From Closterium sp. Naga37s-1 (lineage: Eukaryota > Streptophyta > Zygnematophyceae > Desmidiales > Closteriaceae), in contig CANJKZ010000172.1 in NCBI GenBank assembly GCA_947471745.1, positions 444,001 through 508,000 on the forward strand: a stretch of DNA of 64,000 nucleotides, written 5' to 3'. Below the pieces are notes generated by a model, which saw nothing but the letters and a program-made list of their open reading frames with translations, was not told where the DNA came from and made no database searches. A program made the position numbers and the translations under genes. The stretch's first letter is position 1. Every line of letters starts with the position of its first letter. Shown here piece by piece: positions 1 through 10,990 of the stretch.

Positions 1-940
1 CACAGCAACTCCCAGCCCTCCCAGCCGCCCACAGCAACTTTCAGCCGCCCACAGCAACTTCCAGCCGCCCACAGCCCCTCCCAACCGCCCACAAAACCTA
101 ACGGCCACCCACAGTAGTGCCGGTAGTGCCAGCAGCACCGGTAGTGATAGCCACCAGCACTGCTCTCCGTGCGCCACCTCACTCCAACCGTACTGACTGT
201 CTCGTATACACCTCGGACCATTGGCACCTCTGGCAGCGGCTGGCAGCCGCAGTCACTTCTCCTAGCGCGAATTAGGGCTAGTAACCTTCGCGTGACTAGC
301 GTTCCTAGCTTGTCATACCTTGCCCATCGATCATAGTCTGGCTCTCCGCGCTCCGTCCGCTCCTACTCCGGCCACTCCTAGCAGTTTTCACTATCGGCCG
401 CACTTCGAGTCTCGAACTTCCAGCCGGTCCTAGCTCGACGTTCCTCACTCCAGCCGCTCGTGCTCCAGCCGTACTAGCTCCAGCCGTTTTTAGCTCTAGC
501 TTGGCACCCTTTTTTTTTTCACTCCTCGCTCCAACCGCTCCTCGTGCCAGCCGTTCCTAGCCTGGCGGTTCCAGCTGTTCCTACCTCCCGACTGTTCCTC
601 GCCTGGTGTCTCTTCGTCGTTGGTTCTTAGTACTGCTCCAGCCGTGCTTAGCTGCAGCCGTACCGTGCTCCAGGCGTTCCTAGCTCGAGATGCTTCTAGT
701 TCCAGCCGCTCCCCGCTCCAGCTGCACCTAGCGCTTCCTCGTTCTGGTCGTTTCTAGCTCCATCTCCTCCTAGCCTGCAACTCCTACTCCCAGCTAGCCT
801 TTACCATGGCGTCCGTTAGGGCTCTGCAGCAGCAGGGACAGCAGCAGCGGCAGTGTCAGTAGTGGGAACCTCAGCAGCAGTGGCGCCCTCACCAGGAGTG
901 GCGCCCTCAGCAGCAGTGGGGGCCTGGTGGTCCGGGTAGC
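1..940 (+). other. Leader-like low-complexity region of Copia-A
   Basis: GC-rich sequence with loose repeats of a ccagccgctcc/ctagctccagccg type and no credible open frame. By position it is the leader or decayed gag of Copia-A. I see no LTR, primer-binding site or gag start here. Confidence 0.35.
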
Positions 941-949
941 GTTGGCTGC

Positions 950-1713
950 AGTAGCGGCCCAGCCAGCTGGGGGGCTCGTCGCGGTGGCCGCGACGTCGGC
1001 CCCTGCCTGTACCGGATCCTGACTGGCCCTAGTGTTGGCACTACGTGCTGGCGTCCTGACCACTCTGCACAGCGCTGCTACAGTCGCCTCGACGACCTCT
1101 ACCGTGAACGTTTTGGGTCTGAGTCGAGGCCACTGATCTGGCTCGGTCTGTCTCGTACTGGTTACCCTGTGTTTGATATGGATGCTGCTTATTCTGTCAC
1201 GTATGGGTCTCTCGGCTTGCATGTACCTAGCTTAGGACCTTTGCCTGTTGCTAGTGTAGATACTTGTGCTTTTAGTGTAGATGCTTGTGTAGTCACTAAT
1301 CAAGTCGTGACGACTGTTGTCGCGTCGCTCTCCTTCACGCTGGACTCAGGCGTGTCTCAGTGTTTCTTCCGCGACCACACCACAGTCACACCTCTTTCGG
1401 CTCCAGTCCCACTTGCCCTGGCTAATCCTACTTCAGGACCAGCAGTCGCTCGCAGCTCGACCACTCTCCCGTGCCCGGCTGTCCCTTTTGGTTTCCTCAC
1501 TGGTCTCTATATCCCCTCGTTCTCTCGGAACTTGGTGGGTGTTGGATACCTTCAGGACCGTGGGATCACATTTACTTTTCCTGCGCACGGGAGGACGGCG
1601 ATCTGTACGGACGCTTCCGCAGGGGCACTTCGTGCCACGTTCACGAGGGAGCCCCACTCCGGTCTCTTCGTTCTGCACACTGTGTCCCCCCAGATAACAG
1701 CGTCCGGTCAGGT
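950..1713 (+). pseudogene. Copia-A gag C-terminus and protease remnant
   Basis: Reading in the frame of the ATG at 1169, the stretch from 1004 gives the same Cys/His array as the other copia Gags: C, 13 residues, C, 4 residues, H, 4 residues, C. This is followed by the aromatic/acidic FD-D-A stretch that precedes protease. The protease core is recognisable by FTLDSG at about 1336-1353, with Val where the other copies have Ala (DSGV rather than DSGA), then SQCFFRD and LPCPA. It ends near 1710 where similarity jumps to the post-integrase linker. A Gag N-terminal domain was not found upstream. A remnant, not a working gene. Confidence 0.7.
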
Positions 1714-1716
1714 TAA

Positions 1717-2329
1717 TTCATCCCCCCTCCTCCTCTTTTCCTCGCACCCTCTCCTCCTCCTGCTCCCGCTCCTCCGGTACCCTCGCCCCCTTTTGGTCCT
1801 GCCCCGTCAAGTGTGTCTCACGCTACCCCTCTCCCCTCGGTCACGTGTCAGGTAGCGTCTCCCTCCCCGCAATCCTCCTCACAGTCCCCTCAGCAGCCTT
1901 CGGCACTTCCGCGACAGGTTACTGTGGACTCTGGGGGTGTTGGAGCTGGAGGTGCTGACACTGGAGGTGCTCGGTCTTGGGGTGCTCGTTCGCGGGGTGC
2001 TGGAGCTGGAGGCGCAAGAGCTGGAGGTGTTGGCACTGGAGGTGCTAGTTCTGGGGGTGCTGGAGCAGGAGGTGCTGGCACTGGAGGTGCTAGTTCAGGG
2101 GGTGTTGGAGCTGGAGGCACTGACACTGGTGGTACTACCTCTGGAGACACTAGCACTGGGGGTGCTAGTTATGAGGAGACTGGAGTTGGAGACAATACTT
2201 CTGCGGTGCCTGCTTAGCCTCCCCACCACCACGACACGCATCTCCAGGCAGCCCGCCAGCGTGCGCGTGAGGAGCAGGAGCAGTTGGAGAGGGAGAGGCA
2301 GGAGCTGCGGCAGTTGGACCTGCTGGAGC

Positions 2330-2363
<34 letters not shown>

Positions 2364-3694
2364 GCAGCTCCCTCTGGAGCGGCTGTTGTTCCCGCCCGTG
2401 AGTGGCCTACGGGCCCTTGGTCTTCCCTCCTCTTCTCCTGTCCGCTCTCCGTCACTCCCGGCCTTTGGCCCTACGTTTCCTCCTCCTGACGACTCTCCTG
2501 CTGTCCGCTCTTCTCCTTCGTCCCCGTCTTCTCCTCCTATTATCCCACACTACCGTGTCCGTCCTTGTCCTCCGCTTGCTCGTCCCTCGTCCCCCGTCAC
2601 CGACCTCCACACTGCCCTCTTTTGTTCTTCTCGTCGTCGTTCTCCTCCTGTGTCCGTTCTCCCGTCTCCTCCTCCGTCCTCTCTTCCTGTCTCCCCTATC
2701 CCTATCTCTGACTACTACCGTGCTGCTCACCCTGTTGTCTCCCATGTTCTCACCACTCTTGACACCGACTCTCGTTTCTCTCAGTCGTCTGTCTCGGCTC
2801 TCACTGCCACTGTCACAAAGTTTGCTACCACCAGCCGCCTTGACTACGCCACGCGTCTGGTGCCAGCTCCACCTTTCCGTCCTCTGTCCGTCGGGGGTGA
2901 GTTTGCCCTTGGCTGTGACGTCCTAGAGGACAGGCAGTCTGAGCTGGAGTACTTGGCAACCGCTTCTCCCTCTCTCTATGCCATGTTGCTATCCCCTGAG
3001 GGAGACCCCAACACCCTTGACATACCGACCCCTTGTACATACCGTGAGGCAGTGTCAGGGGAGTGGACCTCTCAGTGGAAAGCGGCTATGGACTCAGAGT
3101 TAGCGTCTTGGAGATCCACATGCACCTATGTCGACGAAGTTCCCCCTCCCAGGGCGAACGTTTTCGATGGCATGTGGCTCTTCAAGGTGAAGCTGCCACC
3201 TGGATCACCGCATGTGTTCAAGGCGCGCTACGTGGCTAGGGGTTTCAGTCAGCGTGAAGGAGTTGACTTCTTCCAGACCTTCGCCCCAACCCCGAAGATG
3301 ACTACTCTTCGGGTGTTACTGCACGTAGCAGCACAGCTAGACTACGAGCTGCGCTCCCTCGACTTCTCCATTGCGTTTCTCCAGGGCCGCCTACACGAGG
3401 AGATCTGGCTGCGGGGTCCTCCTGGCTTAACTGACACCTTCCCACCTGGGACCCACTGGAGCCTGAGGCGACCAGTCGCCCCTTGAGTGGCACAATACTC
3501 TTCGCTCCACGCTTTGTGACCTTGGGTTTCGTCCTTCTGCTGCCGACCTGTCGCTGTTTGTTCGCGCTGGCCCCACTCCTTCCTTTATACTTGTTTACGT
3601 CGACGACTTGGTCTTTGCTACAATAGACAGGGCAAATCTGGCTGAGGTGAAGTCCGAACTGCAGAAGAGACACACGTGCACTGACCTCGGTGAA
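1717..3694 (+). pseudogene. Copia-A linker and N-terminal reverse transcriptase remnant
   Basis: The frame opens with a Pro-rich stretch, then Gly/Ala/Thr repeats, an Arg/Glu/Gln segment, a poly-Gln run and the RT domain (EWTSQWKAAMDSE, KARYVARGFSQ, FFQTFAPTPKMTTLRVLL, FSIAFLQG). Two in-frame TAGs occur, at 2215 and at 2341; the latter sits inside a CAG repeat and is almost certainly a C-to-T change. Near 3476 about 17 bases present in the other copies (the YGLRQ segment) are missing, which shifts the frame; the shifted frame continues through the catalytic YVDDLVFAT at about 3597 to the Copia-B insertion. Integrase is missing entirely. Confidence 0.8.
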
Positions 3695-3699
3695 CTGCA

Positions 3700-3824
3700 T
3701 GTCAGATTTATATGACATAGCTACTGTAGGCTATAGTGGGGTAGCACATATAGGGTACAGTTTTCTAGGGTTTGTATTTGTACCCAACTTTCCCTTAGTC
3801 AATTCATTCTCGTTCAGTTTCTCA
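3700..3824 (+). repeat. Copia-B 5' LTR
   Basis: Starts tgtcag, ends tctca; 125 bp; reads identical to the 3' copy. Being upstream of the element it should carry the promoter; no TATA motif can be pinned with confidence. Confidence 0.95.
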
Positions 3825-3838
3825 TGGTATCGAGCAGG
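3825..3838 (+). other. Copia-B primer-binding site
   Basis: TGGTATCGAGCAGG immediately after the LTR. The first seven bases match the complement of the initiator Met-tRNA 3' end (TGGTATCAGAGC); the remainder differs by loss of an A. The same variant is used by Copia-C and Copia-D. Confidence 0.85.
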
Positions 3839-3867
3839 TTCCCCTGTGGGAACTGTTCCTAGGGCCC
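3838..3867 (+). promoter_or_regulatory. Copia-B post-PBS hairpin and GGGCCC palindrome
   Basis: GTTCCC-CTGT-GGGAAC forms a 6-bp stem (3838-3853), followed by CTAGGGCCCA with a GGGCCC palindrome (3862-3867). The same arrangement lies at the equivalent place in Copia-C and Copia-D with different loops. By analogy with retroviral leaders it could act in RNA dimerisation or packaging; this is inference. Confidence 0.5.
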
Positions 3868-3949
3868 ACCACCTTTTTTTTTCCCCTGCCCGGAGCGCGC
3901 TCTACACTGCCCGAGTCGCGCTCCCCTCTCTCGACCCTGTCGCGCCGCC

Positions 3950-4640
3950 TTAGCGGCCCCGTCGCGTCGCGCTTGCGGCCCCGTCGCGTCGCCCTTGTGG
4001 CCCCTTCACGTCGCGCCGCCCTAGCGGCCGCGTCGCGCCGCCCTCGCGGCCCCGATCCGCCGCCCTCGCGGCTCCGTCGCGTCGCGCCGCCCTCGCGGCC
4101 CTTTCACGCCGCCCTCGCGGCCCTTTCTAGCCGCCCTCGCGGCCTCTTCAAGCCGCCCTCGCGACCCCCCCCCCTCCTAGCCGCCCTAGCGGCCCCGTCG
4201 CCTACCCCTGCGGCCCCGGCGCCGCCCTTCCCTGCCTCGGCGCCGCCTCTGCTGGCCCCGTCGCCTACCCCTGCGGCCCCGGAGCTGCCCTTCCCGGCCC
4301 CGGCGCCGCCTCTACTGGCCCCGACGCCGCTCCACCCGGCCCCGACGCCGCTCCACCCGGCCCCGCCGCCGCTCCACCCGGCCCAGCCGCCGTCCCCACG
4401 CGGCCCCGCCGTCACCACCGAGCCGCCGGCGCCGCCGAGCTGCTGCCGAGCCGCTCGATCCACCCGAGCCGCCCGAGCCGCCGCGCCACCTGAGCCGCCC
4501 GAGCCGCCGGGTCGCCGAGCCGCCGAGCTGCAGTTGCTGCCGAGCCGCCGTACCGCCGAGCCGCCCGAGTCGCCCGAGCCGCCGAGTTGCCGAGCCGCCG
4601 AGCCGCCGAGCCGCCCGAGCCGCCCTGTCCGGTAAGAGCA
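3950..4640 (+). repeat. Copia-B leader: GC-rich hairpin repeats
   Basis: Up to about 4190 a 17-20 bp unit of the form GCCGC-CCTC-GCGGC-CCC recurs, each able to form a 5-bp stem. From 4190 to 4640 related Pro/Ala/Glu-coding triplet-rich repeats follow. Long apparent open frames here follow from the base composition and do not look coding. Confidence 0.6.
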
Positions 4641-4699
4641 GCGCCTCTGTCACTGCACTGCCCTTACCCTACTGTTCGCGCTGCTAGTCTACTGCTGTC

Positions 4700-7600
4700 A
4701 TGGCTACCCCTAGTGTCCTCGCTTTTGACGCTGAGGGTCGGGCCATTGACTTTGACGTCTGGGTAGATGACCTGCAGCTTTTCCTACAGTGCGACAGGGC
4801 AGACGGTCTCTCCCTCTTTGACCTCACCTCTGGTGCCTCTCCTGCCCCTGCTGCTGATGCCGACGCCACTGTTCGCTCATAGTGGGCCACACGCGATGCT
4901 GCTGCACGTCTTGCTGTGCGTCGCCACCTGCCTACCTCTGAGCGTGCGCACTTTAGCCAGTACAAGAGTGCTCAGACCTTGTACGACGCTGTAGTTGCGC
5001 GCTACTCCTCCCCTGCCACTGCTGCACTGAGCCGCCTCATGCTACCGTACCTCTTCCCTGACCTTGCTGCCTTTCCCACAGTCGCTGACCTCATTACGCA
5101 CCTCCGCACTAGTGACACTCGCTACCGCGCTGCGCTTCCTGCTGAGTTCTGCGCCAAGAACCCCCCCCCCATGTACATCACCCTCTACTACATAGTCACC
5201 CGGCTCCCTGACTCCCTTCGCGTAGTCAGGGACCACTTCCTCTCAGTTTGCCCCACCACTCTCACCGTTGACCTCCTCGAGAAGGCCCTCCTAGCAGCAG
5301 AGAAGAGCATAGTCGCTGTAGGAGCCTCTCGTGGTGACCCTCGCACCCCCGTCTTTGAGGGGTGTTCCCCCTCCCCCCTTTTGCCCTCTGTTGCCTCTGC
5401 TGCTGCGGCCGACCTCGTTGGTTTCGAGTCGGTCGGCGCTGCGTCTGCCCCGAGCGGGAGACGCCGCACCGGCAAGGGCAAGGGGGGCAAGGGTGCTGGA
5501 GGGGCTGGCGGGGGTGGCGGAGGTGGCGGTGGAGGCAGTGGAGGGGGTGGGGGTGGTGGTGGGAGTGGTGGCGGGGGTGGAGGTGTCGGTGGCGGCAGTG
5601 GAGGCGGAGGCGGCTGCGGCGGTGGCGGTGGGAGCGGAGGTGGCGGAGGTGGCGGCGGTGGAGGAGGCGGCGGCGGAGGAGGTGGAGCTGGTCGGGGTGG
5701 CACTGCGCAGAGGGTCGGCTCCGGTGGTGGTCAGCGCCAGCAGCAGCAGCAGCAGCAGCGCACTCGTGACACCCCCCTCCCTCAGCAGCTCCGTGAGTGG
5801 TACGCTGCACGCTAGCGGGGTGGGGGTACTGGTCCGTGCACCTACGTCCTACGCACCGGCGACCGCGCGGGTGAGCAGTGCGGGGGTGCGCACTCCACCC
5901 AGCGCTGCTTTGGCCGCCTGACGGACGCTTGGCGTCACCAGTTCCCTGAGGCCACTGAGATCCCCCGCTGGGGCGAGCTGTCTAGGGCGGGTGTAGCTGT
6001 CTTTGACCTTGACTTTGATGCTATTCTTGCTGCCATGTATGCTGTGACTATTAGTGATGAGGGTGACTGTTACCGGTGTTTTCCGCCCGACCCGGGCATT
6101 GAGTCTGCTGCTCTAGGTACTGGTGAGGCTGCTGCTCTAGGTGCTAGCAAGGCTGCTGCTCTAGGTACTCGTGCGTCTGCTCCCTCAGGTGCTGGTGAGT
6201 CTGCTCTCTCAGGTACTGCGTCGGCTTCGGCCTCCCACACCTTCACCCTTGACTCGGGGGCTTCTCGCTCCTTCTTTCGAGACCGCACCACACTCACGCC
6301 GCTTGGCTGGCCAGTTGCAGTCTCTCTGGCAGACCCCTCTGGGGGTCCTGTCCTTGCTCACTTCTCCACTGTCCTCCCGTGTCCGGCGGCCCCCTCTGGC
6401 ACCCTGTCTGGTCTTTACCTCCCCTCGTTCTCTACGAACTTGGTGAGTGGTGCTGACCTACAGGATGCGGGGGTTCACCAGTTCACTCCTGCGAGTCAGC
6501 GGGTGACCCACTGCACGGACGCTCGGACAGGCCGACACTTGGCCACGTTTACACGTCGGCCGGGGTCGAGCCTGTACACACTGACCACTGCGTCTCCTCC
6601 AGTCACTGCGTCTGGTCAGGTAGCTGCGTCGGGTCAGGTGTTTGCTGCAGCGTCCAGGTCTGGTCCTGAGTCTGCCCCCCTGTTCGTGTCGCCTCCTGTC
6701 TCACGAGACTCTCCTCTGGCACCACCGCCTTGGTCACCCCTCCCTGCTTCGTCTCCGAGGCATGGCCTCCCGTGTCCTTGTCTCTGGTCTTCCCCGGTCC
6801 CTCCCTCCCCTTCCTCCGGGGCCTGGCCCTACCTGCGTCCCCTGTGTCGAGGGGCGGCAGCGGGCTGCCCCTCACTCCTCCCAGTTTCCTCCGACAGAGG
6901 CCCCGCTGCAGACGCTTCACATGGACGTGTGGGGCCCGGCCCGCGTCCGTGGACAGGGTCACGAGCGCTACTTCCTGCTGGTGGTTGACGACTACTCGCG
7001 TTACACCACAGTCTTCCCCTTGCGCAGCAAGGGTGATGTCACTGAGGTGTTGATCGACTGGATCCGCGCAGCTCGTCTCCAGCTCAGGCAGAGCTTCGGC
7101 TCGGACTTTCCTGTTCTGCGTCTGCACTCTGACAGAGGTGGAGAGTTCTCCTCTGGCCTTCTGCGAGCCTACTGTCGTGCACGAGGCATCCGCCAGACCT
7201 TCACGCTTCTGAACTCTCCACAGCAAAATGGGATTGCTGAGCGCCGCATTGGCATGGTCATGGACGTCGCCCGTACGTCCATGATGCATGCGGCTGCCCC
7301 CCATTTTCTGTGGCCGTTTGCGGTTCGGTACGCGGCGCATCAGATCAACCTTCACCCCAGGGTCTCCATGCCGGAGACCTCCCCAGCTTTGCTGTGGACG
7401 GGGAAGGTTGGCGATGCGTCTGCGTTCCGTGTCTGGGGATCTCGGGCGTTTGTCCGCGACTTGTCTGCGGACAAGCTGTCCCCTCGTGCTGCTCCTTGCG
7501 TCTTCCTTGGCTTCCCCCCTGACGCGCCAGGGTGGCAGTTCTACCACCCCACCTCTCGCCGTGTTCTGTCCTCCCAGGACGTCACGTTTGACGAGTCGGT

Positions 7601-10600
7601 CCCCTACTACCGCCTCTTCCCCTACCGCACTCCGTCCCTCCCCCCGCCACCGCTCTTCCTTGTGCCAGGTCCCCCCCCGGTAGACCCCCTCCCCCCTCAA
7701 GGTCCTGCCCCTTCAGGTGTGTCCCAGGTAGACGCAGTCGAGCCTGTCGAGGTTACTGGTGACTCTGGTGCTGCTGAGGGTGCTGAGCCTGGGGGTGCTG
7801 ACTCTGGGGGTGCTGAGCGTGTGGGTGCTACGCCTGGGGGTGCTGAGCCTGAGGGTGCTACTACTGGGGGTGCTGAGCCTGGGGGTGCTGAGCCTGGGGG
7901 TGCTACTACTGGGCGTGCTGAGCCTGGGGGTGCTGAGCCTGGGGGTGCTACGCCTGGGGGTGCTACGCCTGGAGGTGCTGAGCCTGAGGGAGCTGGGCCT
8001 GCTCGTGTGGCGTCTGGCGGTGCTGAGCCTGGAGGTTCTCCGGGTGCTTCGTCTCGGCGGGAGCCACTCTCTCCACAGGAGCTGCGCGAGTGGTTTGCCC
8101 GGCGCTGGAGGCGTGCTGCTGGAGCTGGAGGTTCTTCGGCTGCTGAGGGTGCTGGTGCCGCGGGTCCCGGAGGTGCTCGTACTGGGAGTGTTGGAGCTGC
8201 TGGGCCTGCGGGTACGACTGGAGCTGGAGCTGCTGAGGGTGTTGGCGCTGAGGCTACTGCTGACGGTCCTGGAGGCGGTCCTGCTGGGGGTACTACTGGT
8301 GCTGCTGGAGGTACTGGAGCTGGAGGTGCTGCTGGCGCTGGTGCTGCCGCTGGGGGTACTGGTGCTGTCCCTGCTGTGTCTGGAGTCGCCGCGCGGCCTC
8401 GGCCGTACTTCGTTCCGCTCCTTCAGCAGGTTCTTGGTCTCCCGCCTTCTACTGGTCCTCCTCCTCCCTTAGAGTGTCCACAGCCTGTCCCGTCACAGTT
8501 ACAGTTACAGCCGGCCTCCTCACTGCCCGCTCCTTCTCCCTACACTGGTCCTACTGGAGGTCTTGCTGAGCGTCGTGAGCCTGCGTCTCGCCCTGCGTCG
8601 CCTGTCCGTCCTGCTCGCACTGGTGGTCGTGGTTCGCGTCAGCGTCCTCCTCCTGTCCCTGGCACGCACCGGATGTCTCTGCGTCCGTCCACTACTCCTC
8701 TGCGTGCCCCTTTGCCTTCTCCTCCTGAGTCCTCTCTTCCTGCTCTTCCCGACCCGGAGTCGGACTCTCTTCGTGCTGCCAGTCCTACTGTCACGCGTCT
8801 CCTTGCTACTGTCGTCACTGACCCTTCCTTTGAGTCCACTGCTGCGTCTGCCCTAGTTGCTGAGCTCGTCGACTTTGCTGCTCGCTGTCGTCTAGACTAC
8901 GCTGCTAGTCTTGTCGATGAGTCTGAGTCTGTCTGTCCTCCGTCCGTCGGGGGTGAGTGTGCCCTTGGCACGGACGTCCTTGAGGACAGGCAGGAGGAGT
9001 TCCAGTGTTTGGCTGCTGCTTCACCTCATCTCGTGTCCGTACTGCTTACCCCTGAGGGAGACCCGGATGCACTTGACATCCCGACTCCGCGCTCTTACGC
9101 GGAGGCGATAGAGGGTCCCTACTCCTCTCAGTGGCAGGCAGCTATGGACACAGAGATGGCTTCCTGGAAGTCCACAGGCACCTACGTTGACGAGGTTCCC
9201 CCGCCTGGGGCGAACATCGTCAGTGGCATGTGGATTTTCAGGGTGAAGCGGCCGCCGCGTTCTCCGCCTGTCTTCAAGGCGCGTTACGTGGCTCGTGGCT
9301 TCAGTCAGCGGCAGGGAGTTGACTACTTTCAGACCTTCTCTCCCACCCCGAAGATGACCACTCTTCGGGTACTGCTGCACATAGCTGCTCACCGCGACTA
9401 CGAGCTGCACTCTCTTGACTTCAGCACTGCTTTCTTGCAGGGCAGCCTGCACGAGGAGATCTGGCTGCGTCGCCTACCTGGCTTCACTGGGTCTTTTCCT
9501 CCTGGCACCCAGTGGAGCCTCCGGCGGCCAGTCTACGGTCTCCGCCAGGCACCGCGTGAGTGGCACGACACACTGAGGACTACACTTGCGGCTCTTGGGT
9601 TTGCTCCCTCTACTGCCGACCCGTCGCTGTTTCTGCGCACCGACACTTCTTTGCCGCCGTTCTACATCCTCGTGTACGTCGACGACTTGGTCTTTGCCAC
9701 AGCTGACACTGCTGGACTCGCCCACGTGAAGTCCGAGCTGCAGAAGAGACACACGTGCACAGACCTGGGTGAACTGCGCAGCTACCTTGGCTTGCAGATC
9801 ACCCGGGACAGAGCACGCCGCACCATTACCCTGACTCAGTCACACATGGTGCAGCAGGTCCTTCAGCGCTTCGGCTTCACGTACTCCTCGCCTCAGGCCA
9901 CTCCTCTGCCTACTCGCCACTCGCTCTCAGCTCTGCCTTCGGATGAGTCCGTAGAGTCGAGTGGCCCGTACCCAGAGCTTGTTGGCTGCCTCATGTACCT
10001 GATGACCTGCACACGACCTGACCTTGCATACCCTCTTAGCATTCTCGCACGCTATGTTGCTCCTGGGAGACACAGACCGGAGCACATGGCTGCAGCGAAG
10101 AGGGTGTTGCGCTACTTGTGCAGTACGTCGGGCATGGGGCTTGTGCTTGGAGGGCAGAGTCCAGTGGTCCTCACTGGGCACGCAGACGCTTCTTGGGCTG
10201 ACGACCAGGCTACGCAGCGGTCGTCACAGGGTTACACCTTCAGCCTTGGTTCCGGCTCTGTTTCGTGGCGGGCTACCCGCTCGTCTTCTGTTCTCGGCTC
10301 CAGTTGTGAGGCTGAGATCTACGCCGGGGCCATGGCTGCACAGGAGCTTCGCTGGCTCACCTACCTGCTGACTGACCTCGGAGAGCCGCCTCGTTCTCCT
10401 CCAGTGCTGTACGTAGACAACAAGGCCATGCTGGCCTTGTGTCGAGAGCAGAGACTGGAGCACAGAACGAAGCACATTGCTCTCCGCTACTTCCTTGCTC
10501 GTGAGCTACAGCAGCGTGGTCAGCTGCGGCTTGCGTACGTGGCCTCTGAGGCCAACACTGCTGATATCTTCACCAAGGCACTTGCGCCTTGTGATCATCA

Positions 10601-10658
10601 GCGCTTCTGTACTCAGCTGGGTCTTGTGCCTACCTTGCCTCACTTGCTCACCACTTGA
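4700..10658 (+). pseudogene. Copia-B gag-pol polyprotein (two stops, one frameshift)
   Basis: Starts at the ATG opening MATPSVLAFDAEG, the same start as Copia-C and Copia-D. Domains: copia Gag (4700-5470), poly-Gly tract (5500-5700), atypical Cys/His knuckle (about 5839-5910), protease DSGAS (6251), integrase with HHRLGH zinc region (about 6730), catalytic HMDVWGP (6918), HSDRGGEF (about 7125) and NGIAERR (about 7230), a Gly/Ala/Glu/Pro repeat linker (7780-8050), RT with YVDDLVF (about 9676), and RNase H to the end. Breaks: TAG at 4880 and at 5813, both CAG in sister copies, and one extra C in the run at 6675-6680 that shifts the frame by one. Otherwise open to the TGA. Sister copies show one continuous Gag-Pol frame. 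Confidence 0.93.
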
Positions 10659-10865
10659 CCTTGTTTGTACTGTTGCATATATATATACACCTGCTCTTGC
10701 TTGTCTAGCCTTATGTATATATGTAATCCTGCATGTGAACTGGCCTTGTGGCCTTGAACTTGTGCTCGGAATGTGTGGTGACTTTGTGATCCACCCTGAG
10801 CTTGCTTTGCTCTTCTTGACTGGTCTTGTGACCCCTTGTTCTCCCCCACTTTGCCTATGGGGGTG
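10659..10865 (+). promoter_or_regulatory. Copia-B 3' UTR with conserved block and polypurine tract
   Basis: Non-coding 207 bp that include a conserved stretch (gatccaccctgagctt, then gactggtcttgtgacc) found also in Copia-A, C, D and E. It ends CCCCCA-ctttgccta-TGGGGG-TG, a 6-bp stem whose 3' arm is the polypurine tract abutting the LTR, expected to prime plus-strand DNA synthesis. Confidence 0.7.
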
Positions 10866-10990
10866 TGTCAGATTTATATGACATAGCTACTGTAGGCTAT
10901 AGTGGGGTAGCACATATAGGGTACAGTTTTCTAGGGTTTGTATTTGTACCCAACTTTCCCTTAGTCAATTCATTCTCGTTCAGTTTCTCA
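10866..10990 (+). repeat. Copia-B 3' LTR
   Basis: 125 bp from tgtcag to tctca, apparently identical to the 5' LTR and followed by the target duplicate ctgca. Confidence 0.95.

Larger units (their letters stand above)
3700..10990 (+). mobile_element. Copia-B: full-length Ty1/copia element inserted in Copia-A
   Basis: Two 125-bp LTRs that read as identical bound the element, with the 5-bp target duplication ctgca on both sides (3695-3699, 10991-10995). A primer-binding site follows the 5' LTR directly and a purine tract precedes the 3' LTR. Internal order is leader repeats, gag, protease, integrase, linker, RT, RNase H, 3' UTR. Identical LTRs point to recent insertion, yet coding is broken by two TAG codons and one frameshift, so the copy was either damaged quickly or mobilised in trans. 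Confidence 0.95.

Noticed and set aside
3973-4635. 220-codon frame before Copia-B gag
   Set aside because: GC-rich leader repeat; the true Gag start at 4700 is shared by three copies and preceded by unrelated leaders.
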